A stretch of 64,000 bases of DNA from Paenibacillus terricola (GTDB taxonomy: Bacteria; Bacillota; Bacilli; Paenibacillales; Paenibacillaceae): NCBI RefSeq assembly GCF_014779765.1, contig NZ_JACXZA010000007.1, forward strand, positions 301,442 to 365,441, written 5' to 3'. Positions 1 through 8,813 of this stretch are shown here, one piece after another. A program made the translations under genes and the position numbers. The notes under the pieces are model-generated. The model was not told the DNA's origin and searched no databases. It saw only the letters and a program-made list of their open reading frames with translations. The stretch's first letter is position 1. The number at the start of each line of letters is the position of its first letter.

Positions 1-1438
1 CCTCGAGCAGCTCGCAAACCCGCTTCATCCGCAGCTCATTCAGGAAATCGCTGAACAGACTATTCGTCTCAGCCTTGAACAACTGTCCCAAGTAATTCGG
101 CGTAAAGTCGAATCGCGCGGCGACCTCATTCAGCGTGATCTTCTGATCGAGCCGTTCCTTGACGTAATCTGTAATATCGCCGATCAGCTTGCGCTTCTGC
201 CTTTGCCGCTTCAGATAGAGCCGCTCTGACAATTCGAAGAACCGCCTTCTTAACCATGACATAATATCCAGCACCGTCTCGAACTGGAACAGCACGAACG
301 ACTGGTTCGCATCCCAGTTCAGAATCTCGTACAGATGCTCGTTCATTTGCCGCAAATCGGCGTGAAGCTTGGACGTAATCCGAATGATTAAGTCGTAAAT
401 CTCGTTCTTTCCCATGTCCCCGGTGAATAGCTCCACTAGGCAATCGTCGATCACCGTCAGGTTATACTCCAGCATCGCTTGGAGCATCCTATCGACGATT
501 TCCTCGAGATTGGCTGCGATCTTCTCTTGGGGGCGCCACTGCGAAGCGTCCTGAATCAGTCGGTTTTTCCCGACGATCCACTTGATGCTGAGCGCGGCTT
601 GCGCTTGCCGGTAAGAATCATGCAGCTTGTCGAATTCATAGGTATACATTCCCGTGCCGACCGTAATCGAGAAGGCGAACTGCTTGTAGAACGAGCGAAT
701 CAGTTCCTCCAGAAGCGAAGAGAAATACGTCTCCTGAACAGCGGACAACATAACGAAGTGATGGTCGTAGGTTGCGATGACCGTGCCCATGTGGTGCTCC
801 TGCGTGAACGTGCGGATGAATTGGGCCGCGTTGTTCAGCCATTGCCGCCGCTCCTCCCCAGCCGACTCCCGTGTCTTCCATGCGAGATCGTCGATCTCGA
901 TAATAGCTGCCGCCGTCCCGCCTTGCAGCATCGGCTCCAATATCCCGCGAATATGCGCCTCGACTTCGCCCGGAGCGGTTTCGTTAAACCACCGCATCAG
1001 CAGCTCTTGGTTCACCAAAGACATCGTTTCTGTAAGCGAAATATGCTGCATTCGCTCTTGTTCGATCTTTCTGAACAGCTCTGTCAACACCGCTTCCAGC
1101 TCATGATCCTCCACAGGCTTCAGCAAATAAGCGGACGCGCTTAATTGAATGGCTTCCTTGGCATAGCTGAAATCCTGATGCCCGCTAATGAAGACGATAT
1201 GGACATGCTGGTTCATCTCTTTCGCTTTCCGCGCGAATTCCATGCCGGACATGATCGGCATCCGAATATCGGATAAAATAATGTCGACTCGATGCTGCTC
1301 CATTACTTTCAGAGCCGCAAATCCGCTCGAAGCCGTTCGGACGCTCGTCAAACGTTCATTACTTGCCACCCGGCGCCTTAGCCACTCCAGGTCAACCGCT
1401 TCGTCATCCACCAGCAGCGCATGTATCTCGATAGCCAT
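1..1438 (-). CDS. Response regulator, YesN/AraC type (partial)
   Basis: This is the cytoplasmic DNA-binding partner of the adjacent histidine kinase. The N-terminal receiver domain (about residues 1-125) has the acidic pair in LLVDDEAVD, the phospho-acceptor Asp in IILSDIRMP and the Lys in YLLKPVEDH. A long middle region follows. An AraC-type helix-turn-helix begins near residue 425 (ITDYVKERLDQKITLNEVAA) and the frame is still open at base 1, so the last few dozen residues lie outside the window. The ATG at 1438 is 4 bases after the kinase stop, so the pair is one operon, kinase first. Pairs of this family usually control a neighbouring sugar ABC importer; that would lie left of the window. 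Family assignment is firm and the target is unknown. Confidence 0.93.
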   Translation of the reverse strand, partial: MAIEIHALLVDDEAVDLEWLRRRVASNERLTSVRTASSGFAALKVMEQHRVDIILSDIRMPIMSGMEFARKAKEMNQHVHIVFISGHQDFSYAKEAIQLSASAYLLKPVEDHELEAVLTELFRKIEQERMQHISLTETMSLVNQELLMRWFNETAPGEVEAHIRGILEPMLQGGTAAAIIEIDDLAWKTRESAGEERRQWLNNAAQFIRTFTQEHHMGTVIATYDHHFVMLSAVQETYFSSLLEELIRSFYKQFAFSITVGTGMYTYEFDKLHDSYRQAQAALSIKWIVGKNRLIQDASQWRPQEKIAANLEEIVDRMLQAMLEYNLTVIDDCLVELFTGDMGKNEIYDLIIRITSKLHADLRQMNEHLYEILNWDANQSFVLFQFETVLDIMSWLRRRFFELSERLYLKRQRQKRKLIGDITDYVKERLDQKITLNEVAARFDFTPNYLGQLFKAETNSLFSDFLNELRMKRVCELLE

Positions 1439-1442
1439 CCGT

Positions 1443-3182
1443 CTATTGCACCCCTTTGTCTTCCCTGATTTCCGCGTTATCGACCGGTAAAATAAGCTGG
1501 ACGGTTGTACCTGCTCCGTAATAGCTGCCGATATGAATGCCGAAGTCGCCGCCATATCTCAGTTTGATGCGTTCTTCCACATTCCTCAGGCCATAGCTGC
1601 CGTTAGGCGTCAAGCTTGACCGCATTTGACGAAGCGTATCGGGCCGCATGCCGATGCCGTTGTCGATAATGCGCAATTCGATCCTATCGCCCAAGCGCCT
1701 GCCCGTAATTCGGATGGCAATCGATTCCCCGAACCAAGCGTGCTTGAAGATGTTTTCAACGAATGGCTGCAAAATTAATTTAATGACGACAACGTCCATA
1801 ATATCCGGATCGATATCGATATACACCTGGAACGCATCCGCATACTTGACGCGCTGGATTTCCAAATACGTCTTCACTTGCTCCACTTCTTTTTCAAGCG
1901 GAATATACACTTGCCCTTCGTTTAGCGTTAGCCTATAAAATCTGGAAAGTCCTTGCACCATTTGGGTCACCTTCTCGGTTTCCCCTATATTCGCCAAGCT
2001 GCCGATCGTTGACAGCGTATTATATAGGAAATGAGGATTGACCTGGGCTTGAAGCACGTCTAGCTCCGCTTGTTTTTTCTGGATGCCCTGTTCATACACA
2101 TCCCGAATCAGTTCCTGAATGCTTTGGGCCATTTGGTTAAAGGCGGTCGCAATGTAGACGAACTCATCGTTCCCTTTTAAGCCGATCCGCTTGTAGAAAT
2201 TACCTTCTTGAAACGATTGGATCAAAGCAACGATCCGCTTCATTTTTTTGCCGGATAAGCGGGCCACGAGAAAACCGATGAGCGCCATTACCAAGAAGCT
2301 GATAAAGCAAACAGCGCTAATAACTTGCTGCATGCGGCTTGCGTCTTTGTTCAAATAAGCGCGGGGCACCCACGTCTCAATGGAATAGTTGGAGCCGGGG
2401 ATCTTCTCGCCGATGATCAGATACGAGCCTTCCCGCGCCCGCTCGTTCACGGTCCCCCGCTCATATAGACTCGTTCCCGACTGCTGATCCATCAAGCGAA
2501 GCGCAATCCCTTGTTCGATCGGGAACGCGTCGAAATTGCCGAGCAGCTCGTCGAACCTCGCAGTTATGCGAACGTAGCCAATTACGGATTGATCGCCATT
2601 GGAGGCGAACAGTTTGCGGAAATACGAAATATTGCCGAGCTCGCGGTCCGTGTCGATCTGCAGCCATAAATTGTCCATGTTCGAAGATACGATGGAACGG
2701 AACCATTCCGTATTCTCAACGCTATCGTCCGACAGTACGTAGTAATCGCTTTTTCCGATGGGAAGCTTCATATCGTCGCCCGTAATATCGAGCATCGCGT
2801 CGTTGACCGCATAAAGCACCAGCCTCAGCTTGTTCCCGTACAGCTGCAGGGGAGCTTTCATATATGGAACGACATCGTCCCGCATCTTCAGCATGTTCTC
2901 CCGTAGATCACCATGGAACTGCAGCGCGTTCTGGAACGTTACATTGAGGAACAGCGCGTTCGCTAAACGCGTAATTTCTTCCATTTGGTACTCGATATTA
3001 TTCCGCGTCTGCTGCAAAGAAGTACGAATATTCGTCTCCGCCATATCGGTTCTAGATTGCACCAGCATTGTGTAAGAAATATAGCCCACCAGAATATCGG
3101 TCAGCAACATAAGAGCGAGATAAGGAATCAGCGTCTTGTAAGTGAACGGCATGTACTTTTTGCTGTATAGAAGTCTGATCAT
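1443..3182 (-). CDS. Sensor histidine kinase, YesM family
   Basis: A 579-residue membrane kinase that should phosphorylate the regulator encoded just downstream. It has an N-terminal membrane helix (about 14-36), an extracytoplasmic sensor region of about 250 residues, a second membrane helix (about 285-310), a HAMP-like linker, and a His_kinase domain with the phosphorylated His in VNPHFLYNTLS. The ATPase domain shows KLILQPFVENIFKHA (N box) and DNGIGM (G1 box). A clear AAGGAG ribosome site precedes the ATG at 3182. In this family the outer domain senses carbohydrates directly or through a binding protein, which is inference here. Confidence 0.95.
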   Translation of the reverse strand: MIRLLYSKKYMPFTYKTLIPYLALMLLTDILVGYISYTMLVQSRTDMAETNIRTSLQQTRNNIEYQMEEITRLANALFLNVTFQNALQFHGDLRENMLKMRDDVVPYMKAPLQLYGNKLRLVLYAVNDAMLDITGDDMKLPIGKSDYYVLSDDSVENTEWFRSIVSSNMDNLWLQIDTDRELGNISYFRKLFASNGDQSVIGYVRITARFDELLGNFDAFPIEQGIALRLMDQQSGTSLYERGTVNERAREGSYLIIGEKIPGSNYSIETWVPRAYLNKDASRMQQVISAVCFISFLVMALIGFLVARLSGKKMKRIVALIQSFQEGNFYKRIGLKGNDEFVYIATAFNQMAQSIQELIRDVYEQGIQKKQAELDVLQAQVNPHFLYNTLSTIGSLANIGETEKVTQMVQGLSRFYRLTLNEGQVYIPLEKEVEQVKTYLEIQRVKYADAFQVYIDIDPDIMDVVVIKLILQPFVENIFKHAWFGESIAIRITGRRLGDRIELRIIDNGIGMRPDTLRQMRSSLTPNGSYGLRNVEERIKLRYGGDFGIHIGSYYGAGTTVQLILPVDNAEIREDKGVQ

Positions 3183-3314
3183 GCTCAGGCTCTCCTTATG
3201 ATCGAGGTCGTCTTAGGAATAAAGAACAATTCTGAATCATTTTACACCGAATGCATAAGAGGTTACTAGCCGACGTTCGGTTTGACCCGTTCTGCAAGTA
3301 TATTCAGTGACAGC

Positions 3315-3448
3315 TTGTTAGCCCCATGTTGACTTCGCGGCATAAAAAATACATCGCCTGGGTTATTAGCCACTTGGCGATGTATTCACAATCTGCATAG
3401 AATAGGTTCATTGAAAGATGATATTCATCCGATTCACATCAGCATTCA
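3315..3448. repeat. 134-bp direct repeat, copy A
   Basis: This block is repeated at 7801-7934 with only two differences seen. It holds the last 13 codons of the fragment at 3408, its stop codon and a minus-strand terminator hairpin, followed by a short shared flank containing ATGTTGACTTCG. Confidence 0.95.
3343..3387 (-). terminator. Family hairpin terminator, copy A
   Basis: On the minus strand the stem AATACATCGCC pairs with GGCGATGTATT and runs into a T tract. The same stem recurs at 7828, 9669, 10337, 15774, 20555 and 22975. Confidence 0.85.
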
Positions 3449-3684
3449 GGCTGCTTGGGACTGTGAGCCCAATCATACCATCTGGAATAGCACCTAGTGC
3501 CGAGACCTCCATATAATAGATATAGGTGAATATCACCTCGTTTGCGAAATGCAAACCTTTATACTCGTATGGATTTACCGCGCTTTGAATCTCGTTCCTT
3601 TTTTCCTCGAACAATTGCTTCGCCTCACCAACTCGCATCCGACGCAGCCTCTCGTACTCTTCTCCACGTCGCCAATAAATGCAG
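3408..3684 (-). pseudogene. Probable 3' fragment of an unrecognised gene
   Basis: A minus-strand reading frame ends LNADVNRMNIIFQ. An ATG at 3638 would give 76 residues, but the same frame stays open and protein-like upstream of it (YWRRGEEYERLRR) until it abuts the stop of the lipoprotein gene at 3685. No ribosome site is visible at the ATG. This looks like the end of a longer gene whose front was lost at the junction. Its last 13 codons and terminator are copied almost exactly at 7801-7934, and the RLRRMR-coding segment has relatives near 7985 and 8740. No family recognised. Confidence 0.55.
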
Positions 3685-5196
3685 CTACTTTTTAAGGTCT
3701 GTGATTTCTATTTCTGGTGTCCATACAACATCTATTGTACCTAAATTCTTAAACTCACTTTTATTCATACAATAAACATTGAATGTATCTGTTTTACGCA
3801 TATCAAAGTCAACATTCTCATAATAATCTTTATCAACGATTATCGTATAAACTTTACCGTTATAATTCTCGAAATAGATATTTTCAGGATAAGTCGACCC
3901 TTCATTTTGATCATATATTTGATATCTAGAAGTACGCCCCTTATCGTTGGTGTCATATAGCATGTAGATATTGTTTTTCTTCTTTAATATTGCGTAGCCA
4001 TTCAAATATAACGTTGAATTCAATCTAGTTTGTGACCAGGCTTCCCATTTAAAAAATAATTCTTTTTCCCCGTCATTATCAATGTCTGCTATGGTGTACG
4101 TTCTACCTACAAACTGTTCCCTGACATCATGATCAATCAATGAATATTGAGGATCAGTCGTTTGCAGCACATGCTCATCTGGAATATCCCCGTCCAAGAA
4201 AGTAATTTTCTTAGCATACTTATCTTTAAGATGAAGGATCACGTCTTCATTGCTGTTGGTGTTAATCTCGTAGGTTGGATATGTAATATGAATGCTAGCT
4301 ATACTGTCAGCCTTATTGCTGTGCAAATAAAATATTCTCAGCTCTATATCATCAAACACTACCATATATACTTTATTACTACTCTTAAAGAATTGAATAT
4401 CCGAATAATTCCCTTCGTACTCACTATTGTCAGGTATTTCAGGATACCATTCTGAATATTTAGAAGTTGCCCTGTCTAGTTTATAAAGCTGTGTAAAAGG
4501 ATACAGACCCGTACCGCCTAAACCATGGCAGCCGATCTCATCTGTTCCGTCATTATCGACATCAGCAGAATAGCATTGCCTAAACTCACTATCAATGGAC
4601 TCACTAATTCCTAATTCACTTAACGTTATATAGGTATTATCATTGATGAGTCCTCCGTTTATTCGTTGTCCTGACGAATCAAAAAAGGGGATTTTTCTTT
4701 CCGCCGAGTATTTGACGTTGTCACTGTGAGGCTCTGCATTATTTTTTAAATTTTCAATAACGATGTCCTCAATGCTAAGATCCGGGAAGCTTTCATCTTT
4801 GTATTCATCTTTAACACCAAGAAGATTAATGATTTTCTCTCTATTCTCGTTTAGGAAATCGCCATTTACGGGGTCTATATAATAGTTCAAATAGTCATTT
4901 ACGGATACCTCATAGATTCCACTTGCAGGGTCAGTAGCAACATACTTGATTTTATCCTTGCTAATATCTAATTTCTCGGAAGCCAAATCAATTGCCTGAT
5001 TGATACCAAGCTGCGGTTTATCATTCATTTCCGGCTCATCTTCATCCATTAAATTCGTGGCGGTAGAAGTAGGCGCAGTCACTGGAGTAGGTGAAATACT
5101 ATCTTTAGTTTGTACACATGAAGTCAGCAAACAGATTATAAGAACGATAAGCATACTGAAATATATGATTTTCAGTTTGTTTTTACTATTATTCAT
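3685..5196 (-). CDS. Secreted lipoprotein with FG-GAP/VCBS-like repeats
   Basis: A 503-residue protein. The ATG at 5196 is preferred over an in-frame ATG 47 codons upstream because GGAG lies 5 bases before it and the protein then starts with a lipoprotein signal: basic NNSKNKLK, a hydrophobic stretch, and lipobox LLTSC. A Pro/Thr-rich linker follows. The rest contains acidic Asp-Asn-Asp-Gly motifs (DVDNDGTDEIG, DIDNDGEKELF) typical of calcium-binding FG-GAP/VCBS blades, so a beta-propeller-like extracellular fold is likely. Composition is more AT-rich than the right half of the window, consistent with acquired DNA. A TATAAT box lies at 5240-5245 on the minus strand. Substrate or partner unknown. 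Confidence 0.8.
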   Translation of the reverse strand: MNNSKNKLKIIYFSMLIVLIICLLTSCVQTKDSISPTPVTAPTSTATNLMDEDEPEMNDKPQLGINQAIDLASEKLDISKDKIKYVATDPASGIYEVSVNDYLNYYIDPVNGDFLNENREKIINLLGVKDEYKDESFPDLSIEDIVIENLKNNAEPHSDNVKYSAERKIPFFDSSGQRINGGLINDNTYITLSELGISESIDSEFRQCYSADVDNDGTDEIGCHGLGGTGLYPFTQLYKLDRATSKYSEWYPEIPDNSEYEGNYSDIQFFKSSNKVYMVVFDDIELRIFYLHSNKADSIASIHITYPTYEINTNSNEDVILHLKDKYAKKITFLDGDIPDEHVLQTTDPQYSLIDHDVREQFVGRTYTIADIDNDGEKELFFKWEAWSQTRLNSTLYLNGYAILKKKNNIYMLYDTNDKGRTSRYQIYDQNEGSTYPENIYFENYNGKVYTIIVDKDYYENVDFDMRKTDTFNVYCMNKSEFKNLGTIDVVWTPEIEITDLKK

Positions 5197-5559
5197 CTGG
5201 ACTCCATGACCCCATTCGATGTATTCATAATTTTTCAGGATTATATTTACTTTATCACAAAACCCGGCATTTTCATTGTAAGCACTTCGTTCAATTAATC
5301 GATGCCTTGTCGTCTCTCTCTGTAGTGTATATCTCAATATTTAATGAGAATAAGGTGTCAAGCCGATCAATAAAGTGTTAGAATTGGGGGAAAAACCTTA
5401 ATATGACAGTGCTTAACTAAAGCATATGGGCACATTAGCGTGGAGGTAGCTGACTTGTGTTGACTATCGGCTGGAGTATGAAAAGGTGAGAAAGCGAAGG
5501 GGGTAATCGTTCAACTACTTTACGTATCTTACTAATATAATAATACGAGGAGGGATTAC
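5197..5559. other. Intergenic region between divergent genes
   Basis: It separates the lipoprotein gene (minus) from the small membrane-anchored gene at 5560 (plus) and presumably holds both promoters. Only weak promoter-like boxes are visible; no repeat or RNA gene was seen. Confidence 0.4.
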
Positions 5560-5997
5560 ATGAAAAATACAATTTGGTTGCTTTCACTTGTCATTGTTCT
5601 CCTTGGCAGTGGACTCATTTATTCCATTCGGTTGAATGTCACGAACAAGGATGATGACCTTCAGGGAATTATTCTTAGAAAAGTCGATCAAAATGCTTTG
5701 AGCAGAATGAATACACTCTATGAGAAGTTTCTAGATCATAAAGACGATTACTTAATGATAATAGAGCCTAATATAGACAGTGGGCCAGTAATAACTAACA
5801 TCAATTCAAGCGGCAAGGAAATTGTATGGATAAATGATGCGTCCAGAGATGTATACACGAATGGAGAGATAGAAGTTTATAAATGTAAAAAGTTAAATAG
5901 AACGAAGGAGAACAAGACAACAATCTTTTCAGTTTCAAATTGTGAGGGGTATCCAGTAGACGATCTAAAGGGATCAATTACGTTTCCGAATAAATAA
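5560..5997 (+). CDS. Small membrane-anchored hypothetical protein
   Basis: A 145-residue protein with an excellent ribosome site (GAGGAGG) before its ATG. Residues 4-24 form a single N-terminal hydrophobic helix, suggesting an anchored or exported protein. The rest is polar and Lys/Asn/Asp-rich with two cysteines near the C-terminus (VYKCKKLN, VSNCEGY) that could form a disulfide outside the cell. Family not recognised. AT-rich composition matches its neighbours. It is convergent with the gene at 6093 and they share a terminator. Confidence 0.65.
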   Translation: MKNTIWLLSLVIVLLGSGLIYSIRLNVTNKDDDLQGIILRKVDQNALSRMNTLYEKFLDHKDDYLMIIEPNIDSGPVITNINSSGKEIVWINDASRDVYTNGEIEVYKCKKLNRTKENKTTIFSVSNCEGYPVDDLKGSITFPNK

Positions 5998-6060
5998 GAA
6001 AAGGAATGTATTCCAGAGAGCGATTAAGCATATGACAACGTTTCGTATCTTATATTCAAA

Positions 6061-6088
6061 AGAAAAGCCGCAATTTCGCGGCTTTTCT
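6061..6088. terminator. Bidirectional terminator
   Basis: An 11-bp perfect stem AGAAAAGCCGC / GCGGCTTTTCT with a 6-base loop lies between convergent genes. A and T runs on its two sides suit both strands. Confidence 0.85.
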
Positions 6089-6092
6089 AAGG

Positions 6093-6716
6093 TTATTTAA
6101 TATCCCTGATTTTTCTCTTTACTTCATCATAAGATTCATTTTCCAAACTCGAAATTTCATTTGTGCCGTCAAACATAGGTTTGACCTTATTATCCGCATT
6201 AACTTTTAAATAACCAGCACTAGGATGCACGTCGGTATACCTGCCTATTGTCTTGTTGAAGGCCAAGTTAAAGATTAGCTCATCGCCGATTTTCAATTCT
6301 GGACGGAGACTGATTTCATCTTCCGATATATACACTGTAATTTCCTGATTATCAGGCTGCCCCTTTATTACATCAGACACCGAAATCGTATAGTTTGTAC
6401 CCGAACGGATACGAGTTGACTTCCCGCCCTGAGCATCGACTGCCGCCCTCTCCGGAGTTCCTTCTATAAGTTGGATTTCTTCCTGAACATTTTCGGTTTT
6501 AATGATTTTTCCTTTGACAATCAACGTAGAGTGACTAACTAGATCTTTCAAATCTCTGGGATCTGTTATTCGGATTAATCTACCGCTGGCGGTTTCAACA
6601 ATACGAGATTTTACAGAAGGTGCTTCTGCCGCCTTACTTTTAGTATCCGACAGCTCAATACTGCTATAGACAGTGACAGCCAATGCTGCACATACTAGTA
6701 GAATATATTTTTTCAT
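6093..6716 (-). CDS. Secreted hypothetical protein, partner of metalloprotease
   Basis: A 207-residue protein with an N-terminal signal sequence (MKKYILLVCAALAVTVYSS). The mature part is predicted beta-rich, with alternating segments such as STLIVKGKI, YTISVSDVIKGQ and ITVYIS; this pattern recurs in many secreted Bacillales proteins of unknown role. It is 24 bases downstream of the matrixin-like protease gene, so they are very probably co-transcribed. It could be an inhibitor, chaperone or substrate of the protease, but nothing in the sequence decides this. Confidence 0.75.
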   Translation of the reverse strand: MKKYILLVCAALAVTVYSSIELSDTKSKAAEAPSVKSRIVETASGRLIRITDPRDLKDLVSHSTLIVKGKIIKTENVQEEIQLIEGTPERAAVDAQGGKSTRIRSGTNYTISVSDVIKGQPDNQEITVYISEDEISLRPELKIGDELIFNLAFNKTIGRYTDVHPSAGYLKVNADNKVKPMFDGTNEISSLENESYDEVKRKIRDIK

Positions 6717-6740
6717 CCTGCCTCTTCCTTTCTCTTTCGA

Positions 6741-7424
6741 TTAATATCCGTACATTTTTTTTACATCATTTACTTCATGATTCTGAGGCAGGTAACTTTG
6801 TCCTAAGCTAAAATAATCGTAACTCATTATTGAAGGATCCGTACTTGTATTAGCCGGTGAGTATTGAGGTAAATGGGAATGGCCTAGAGCAAGAACATGT
6901 CCGAGCTCGTGGCTCATAGTAAACCGATAAATAAAAGCCGAAGGGGAATTAGGGCTCGGATTTAAATAAATATTTGCCCCTTTGAGCTGTTTGGTAGAAG
7001 CACTTGCTGTAGCAATGGAAGTAATAGCCAAACTATTAGTATCATATAATTCTGTAACTCCCAAGGTTTCCGAGAATGGCCCGTCCGGGTACATAGAATC
7101 CCAATATTGCTGAGAAGCAGTGACCATATAAGTATTGGGTACTGGTGTTGTGGTGGTAGTCGTAAATTCAGCAGGAACTGCAGAAGAGTGCCATGCTGTA
7201 CGAGCATCCTCATAATACGTTGACCAAGATCCGGTAAGACTTTGTTTATTAATAATGACTTTCAGACGGCCAGTACTCGTGTTTTTTGGAGTCCACCTAA
7301 GTGGAATTGTGGTGATGGTCGAGCCGCTTTGTGTAAAATACATTTCGTGTGCAAAAGCATTTGTACTTGTTAAGAACGCAAAGAGCGTGAACATAGCCAG
7401 CACAATAGTTAACTTCTTTTTCAT
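6741..7424 (-). CDS. Secreted matrixin-like zinc metalloprotease
   Basis: A 227-residue protein with a signal peptide (KKKLTIVLAMFTLFAFLTS, cleavage near AFA-HE). The zinc site HELGHVLALGHSH matches HExxHxxGxxH of metzincins, and the downstream SIMSY supplies the Met-turn, so it belongs to the M10-type (matrixin) proteases. No propeptide cysteine switch is evident: the mature chain begins soon after the signal. It probably cuts extracellular proteins. It is first in a two-gene operon with the protein at 6093. AT-rich composition suggests acquisition. Confidence 0.9.
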   Translation of the reverse strand: MKKKLTIVLAMFTLFAFLTSTNAFAHEMYFTQSGSTITTIPLRWTPKNTSTGRLKVIINKQSLTGSWSTYYEDARTAWHSSAVPAEFTTTTTTPVPNTYMVTASQQYWDSMYPDGPFSETLGVTELYDTNSLAITSIATASASTKQLKGANIYLNPSPNSPSAFIYRFTMSHELGHVLALGHSHLPQYSPANTSTDPSIMSYDYFSLGQSYLPQNHEVNDVKKMYGY

Positions 7425-8032
7425 TACAAGAACACTTCCTTTTCTTTAATAGTTGTTAATTGAGTGCTCAATACCATCCTTTCAAACGGAACTTTAGTGA
7501 TGCACATTAGTTTATTAGTAAAACAGAAGAACGTTCAAAACCTATGACCTCATCATCACCTTCCTAAAATAGGAATATATTATTCACCTTATATGGTACA
7601 TAATTACTATTTATGCGGCTATAGTTAATTAGTCTTAATTTCTATTAATGTATAAAACTTGATGTATATGAAGGAATTCCATCAATTAAACGCAAATTTT
7701 TCAAGGTTAAGTATATCTCTGGCCATCTGCTTGGTGCCATCAATTGCCTATGGAGCGAGAGTTCGAATCGGCATGCTCTGTAAGTACTCTCAGAGAACGC
7801 TTGTTTGCCCCATGTTGACTTCGCGGCATAAAAAATACATCGCCTGGGTTATTAGCCGCTTGGCGATGTATTCACAATCTGCATAGAATAGGTTCATTGA
7901 AAGATGATATTCATCCGATTCACATCAGCATTCAAGAGAGTCGCAACAGGTCATTTGCTCCCAACCCCTCACGACCCTCCAAACCGCATCCGACGCAGCC
8001 TTTCGGCTTCATTTACATAGCTGTATGAAACA
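7425..8032. other. Intergenic remnant zone
   Basis: No intact gene seen. The right part (7801-7934) is repeat copy B. At 7935-8010 there are further scraps on the minus strand, including a segment coding AERLRRMR that matches the upstream part of the fragment at 3408, and a block related to 8685-8760. The left part (7500-7800) shows nothing recognisable. Confidence 0.5.
7801..7934 (-). pseudogene. 134-bp direct repeat copy B: orphan gene tail plus terminator
   Basis: It contains, on the minus strand, codons for LNADVNRMNIIFQ, a stop and the family hairpin (7828-7872), but no gene body precedes them. It is almost identical to 3315-3448, so the duplication or conversion is recent. A stray plus-strand reading frame across it is not a gene. 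Confidence 0.85.
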
Positions 8033-8068
8033 AAAGACCTTGTGCCTCTTAACCGGCACAAGGTCTTT
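8033..8068 (-). terminator. Terminator of the OsmC gene
   Basis: A 14-bp perfect stem AAAGACCTTGTGCC / GGCACAAGGTCTTT just after the osmC stop. Confidence 0.85.
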
Positions 8069-8073
8069 CTAGC

Positions 8074-8526
8074 TCAATTATCAATAATGACACTTGCCAA
8101 CTTGAGATTCACAGGGTTGGCGATCGTATCGCCTACAGGGCACTTGCTCTCCAGAAATTGTATAAACTCCTCAACCTTTTCTCTCGGCGAGTCCGTCTTG
8201 ATTCGGAATGTATATCGGATGTCGGAGTAGCCTGGACGAACATCGGATCTGTTGAAAAATCCGTCGAGGTCGATATCGCCTTCAACCTCAACATGGAAAT
8301 CGTCGAGCTTCACACCGAACTTGGGTGCATATACTCTTGCCACAATAGATTGGCATGCGCCTAACGAGGCAAGCAAAGCTTCGACAGGATTCATGCCTGT
8401 ATCCGTTCCGCCCAAACTTTGAGGCTCGTCAATGGTCAGCTCGAAATGTCTGGAGGTCGTTCTCACTTTTACTCCGTCTTGCAAATGCGCAGTCGCTTTA
8501 AAGGTTTGAACAGCCGACATTGTCAT
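8074..8526 (-). CDS. OsmC/Ohr family peroxide-stress protein
   Basis: A 150-residue cytoplasmic protein of usual OsmC length. The two redox cysteines are visible: one in SLGACQSIVA (about residue 58) and one in ESKCPVGDTIAN (about residue 128), the arrangement used to reduce organic hydroperoxides. The ATG at 8526 or the one two codons later could be the start. It stands alone with its own promoter (8597-8626) and terminator, fitting a stand-alone stress gene. Confidence 0.92.
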   Translation of the reverse strand: MTMSAVQTFKATAHLQDGVKVRTTSRHFELTIDEPQSLGGTDTGMNPVEALLASLGACQSIVARVYAPKFGVKLDDFHVEVEGDIDLDGFFNRSDVRPGYSDIRYTFRIKTDSPREKVEEFIQFLESKCPVGDTIANPVNLKLASVIIDN

Positions 8527-8596
8527 CTCTCCCTAGATAATGAAGTATGTAATTCCAACACACGTAATTCCTAGTATTCAGCTATGTTTTATAAAT

Positions 8597-8626
8597 ATTA
8601 TACGTGTTGAACCTACATACCGTCAA
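8597..8626 (-). promoter_or_regulatory. Promoter of the OsmC gene
   Basis: On the minus strand TTGACG (8621-8626) and TATAAT (8597-8602) are separated by 18 bases and lie about 70 bases before the start codon; a good SigA-type promoter. Confidence 0.6.
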
Positions 8627-8684
8627 TCTAGTAAATAAGTTTGCTGACGGTCATACTTAATGTTATCGAAGGTAGCCGAAAAGA

Positions 8685-8760
8685 ACGCCAAAGAGGGCTG
8701 CAACAGGCCGCGTTCTCGCTACCTGTAGTAACCCCCAGCCCGCGTCCGATGCGGCCTCTT
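8685..8760 (-). repeat. Degenerate copy of intergenic remnant sequence
   Basis: The stretch with GGGCTGCAACAGG and later GCGTCCGATGCGGCCT resembles 7936-8005 (GTCGCAACAGG, GCATCCGACGCAGCCT), and the latter motif also occurs near 3637. It appears to be another decayed scrap of the same material. Confidence 0.5.
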
Positions 8761-8813
8761 TTTAAACTCGGTAATCTTGCTCCTCTATTAATAACTCAAG
8801 CTATAGCATCACA

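Noticed and set aside
479..1144. Plus-strand reading frame
   Set aside because: It is the shadow of the response regulator on the minus strand.
7659..7886. 75-residue plus-strand frame
   Set aside because: Its C-terminal half is the translated terminator hairpin of repeat copy B.
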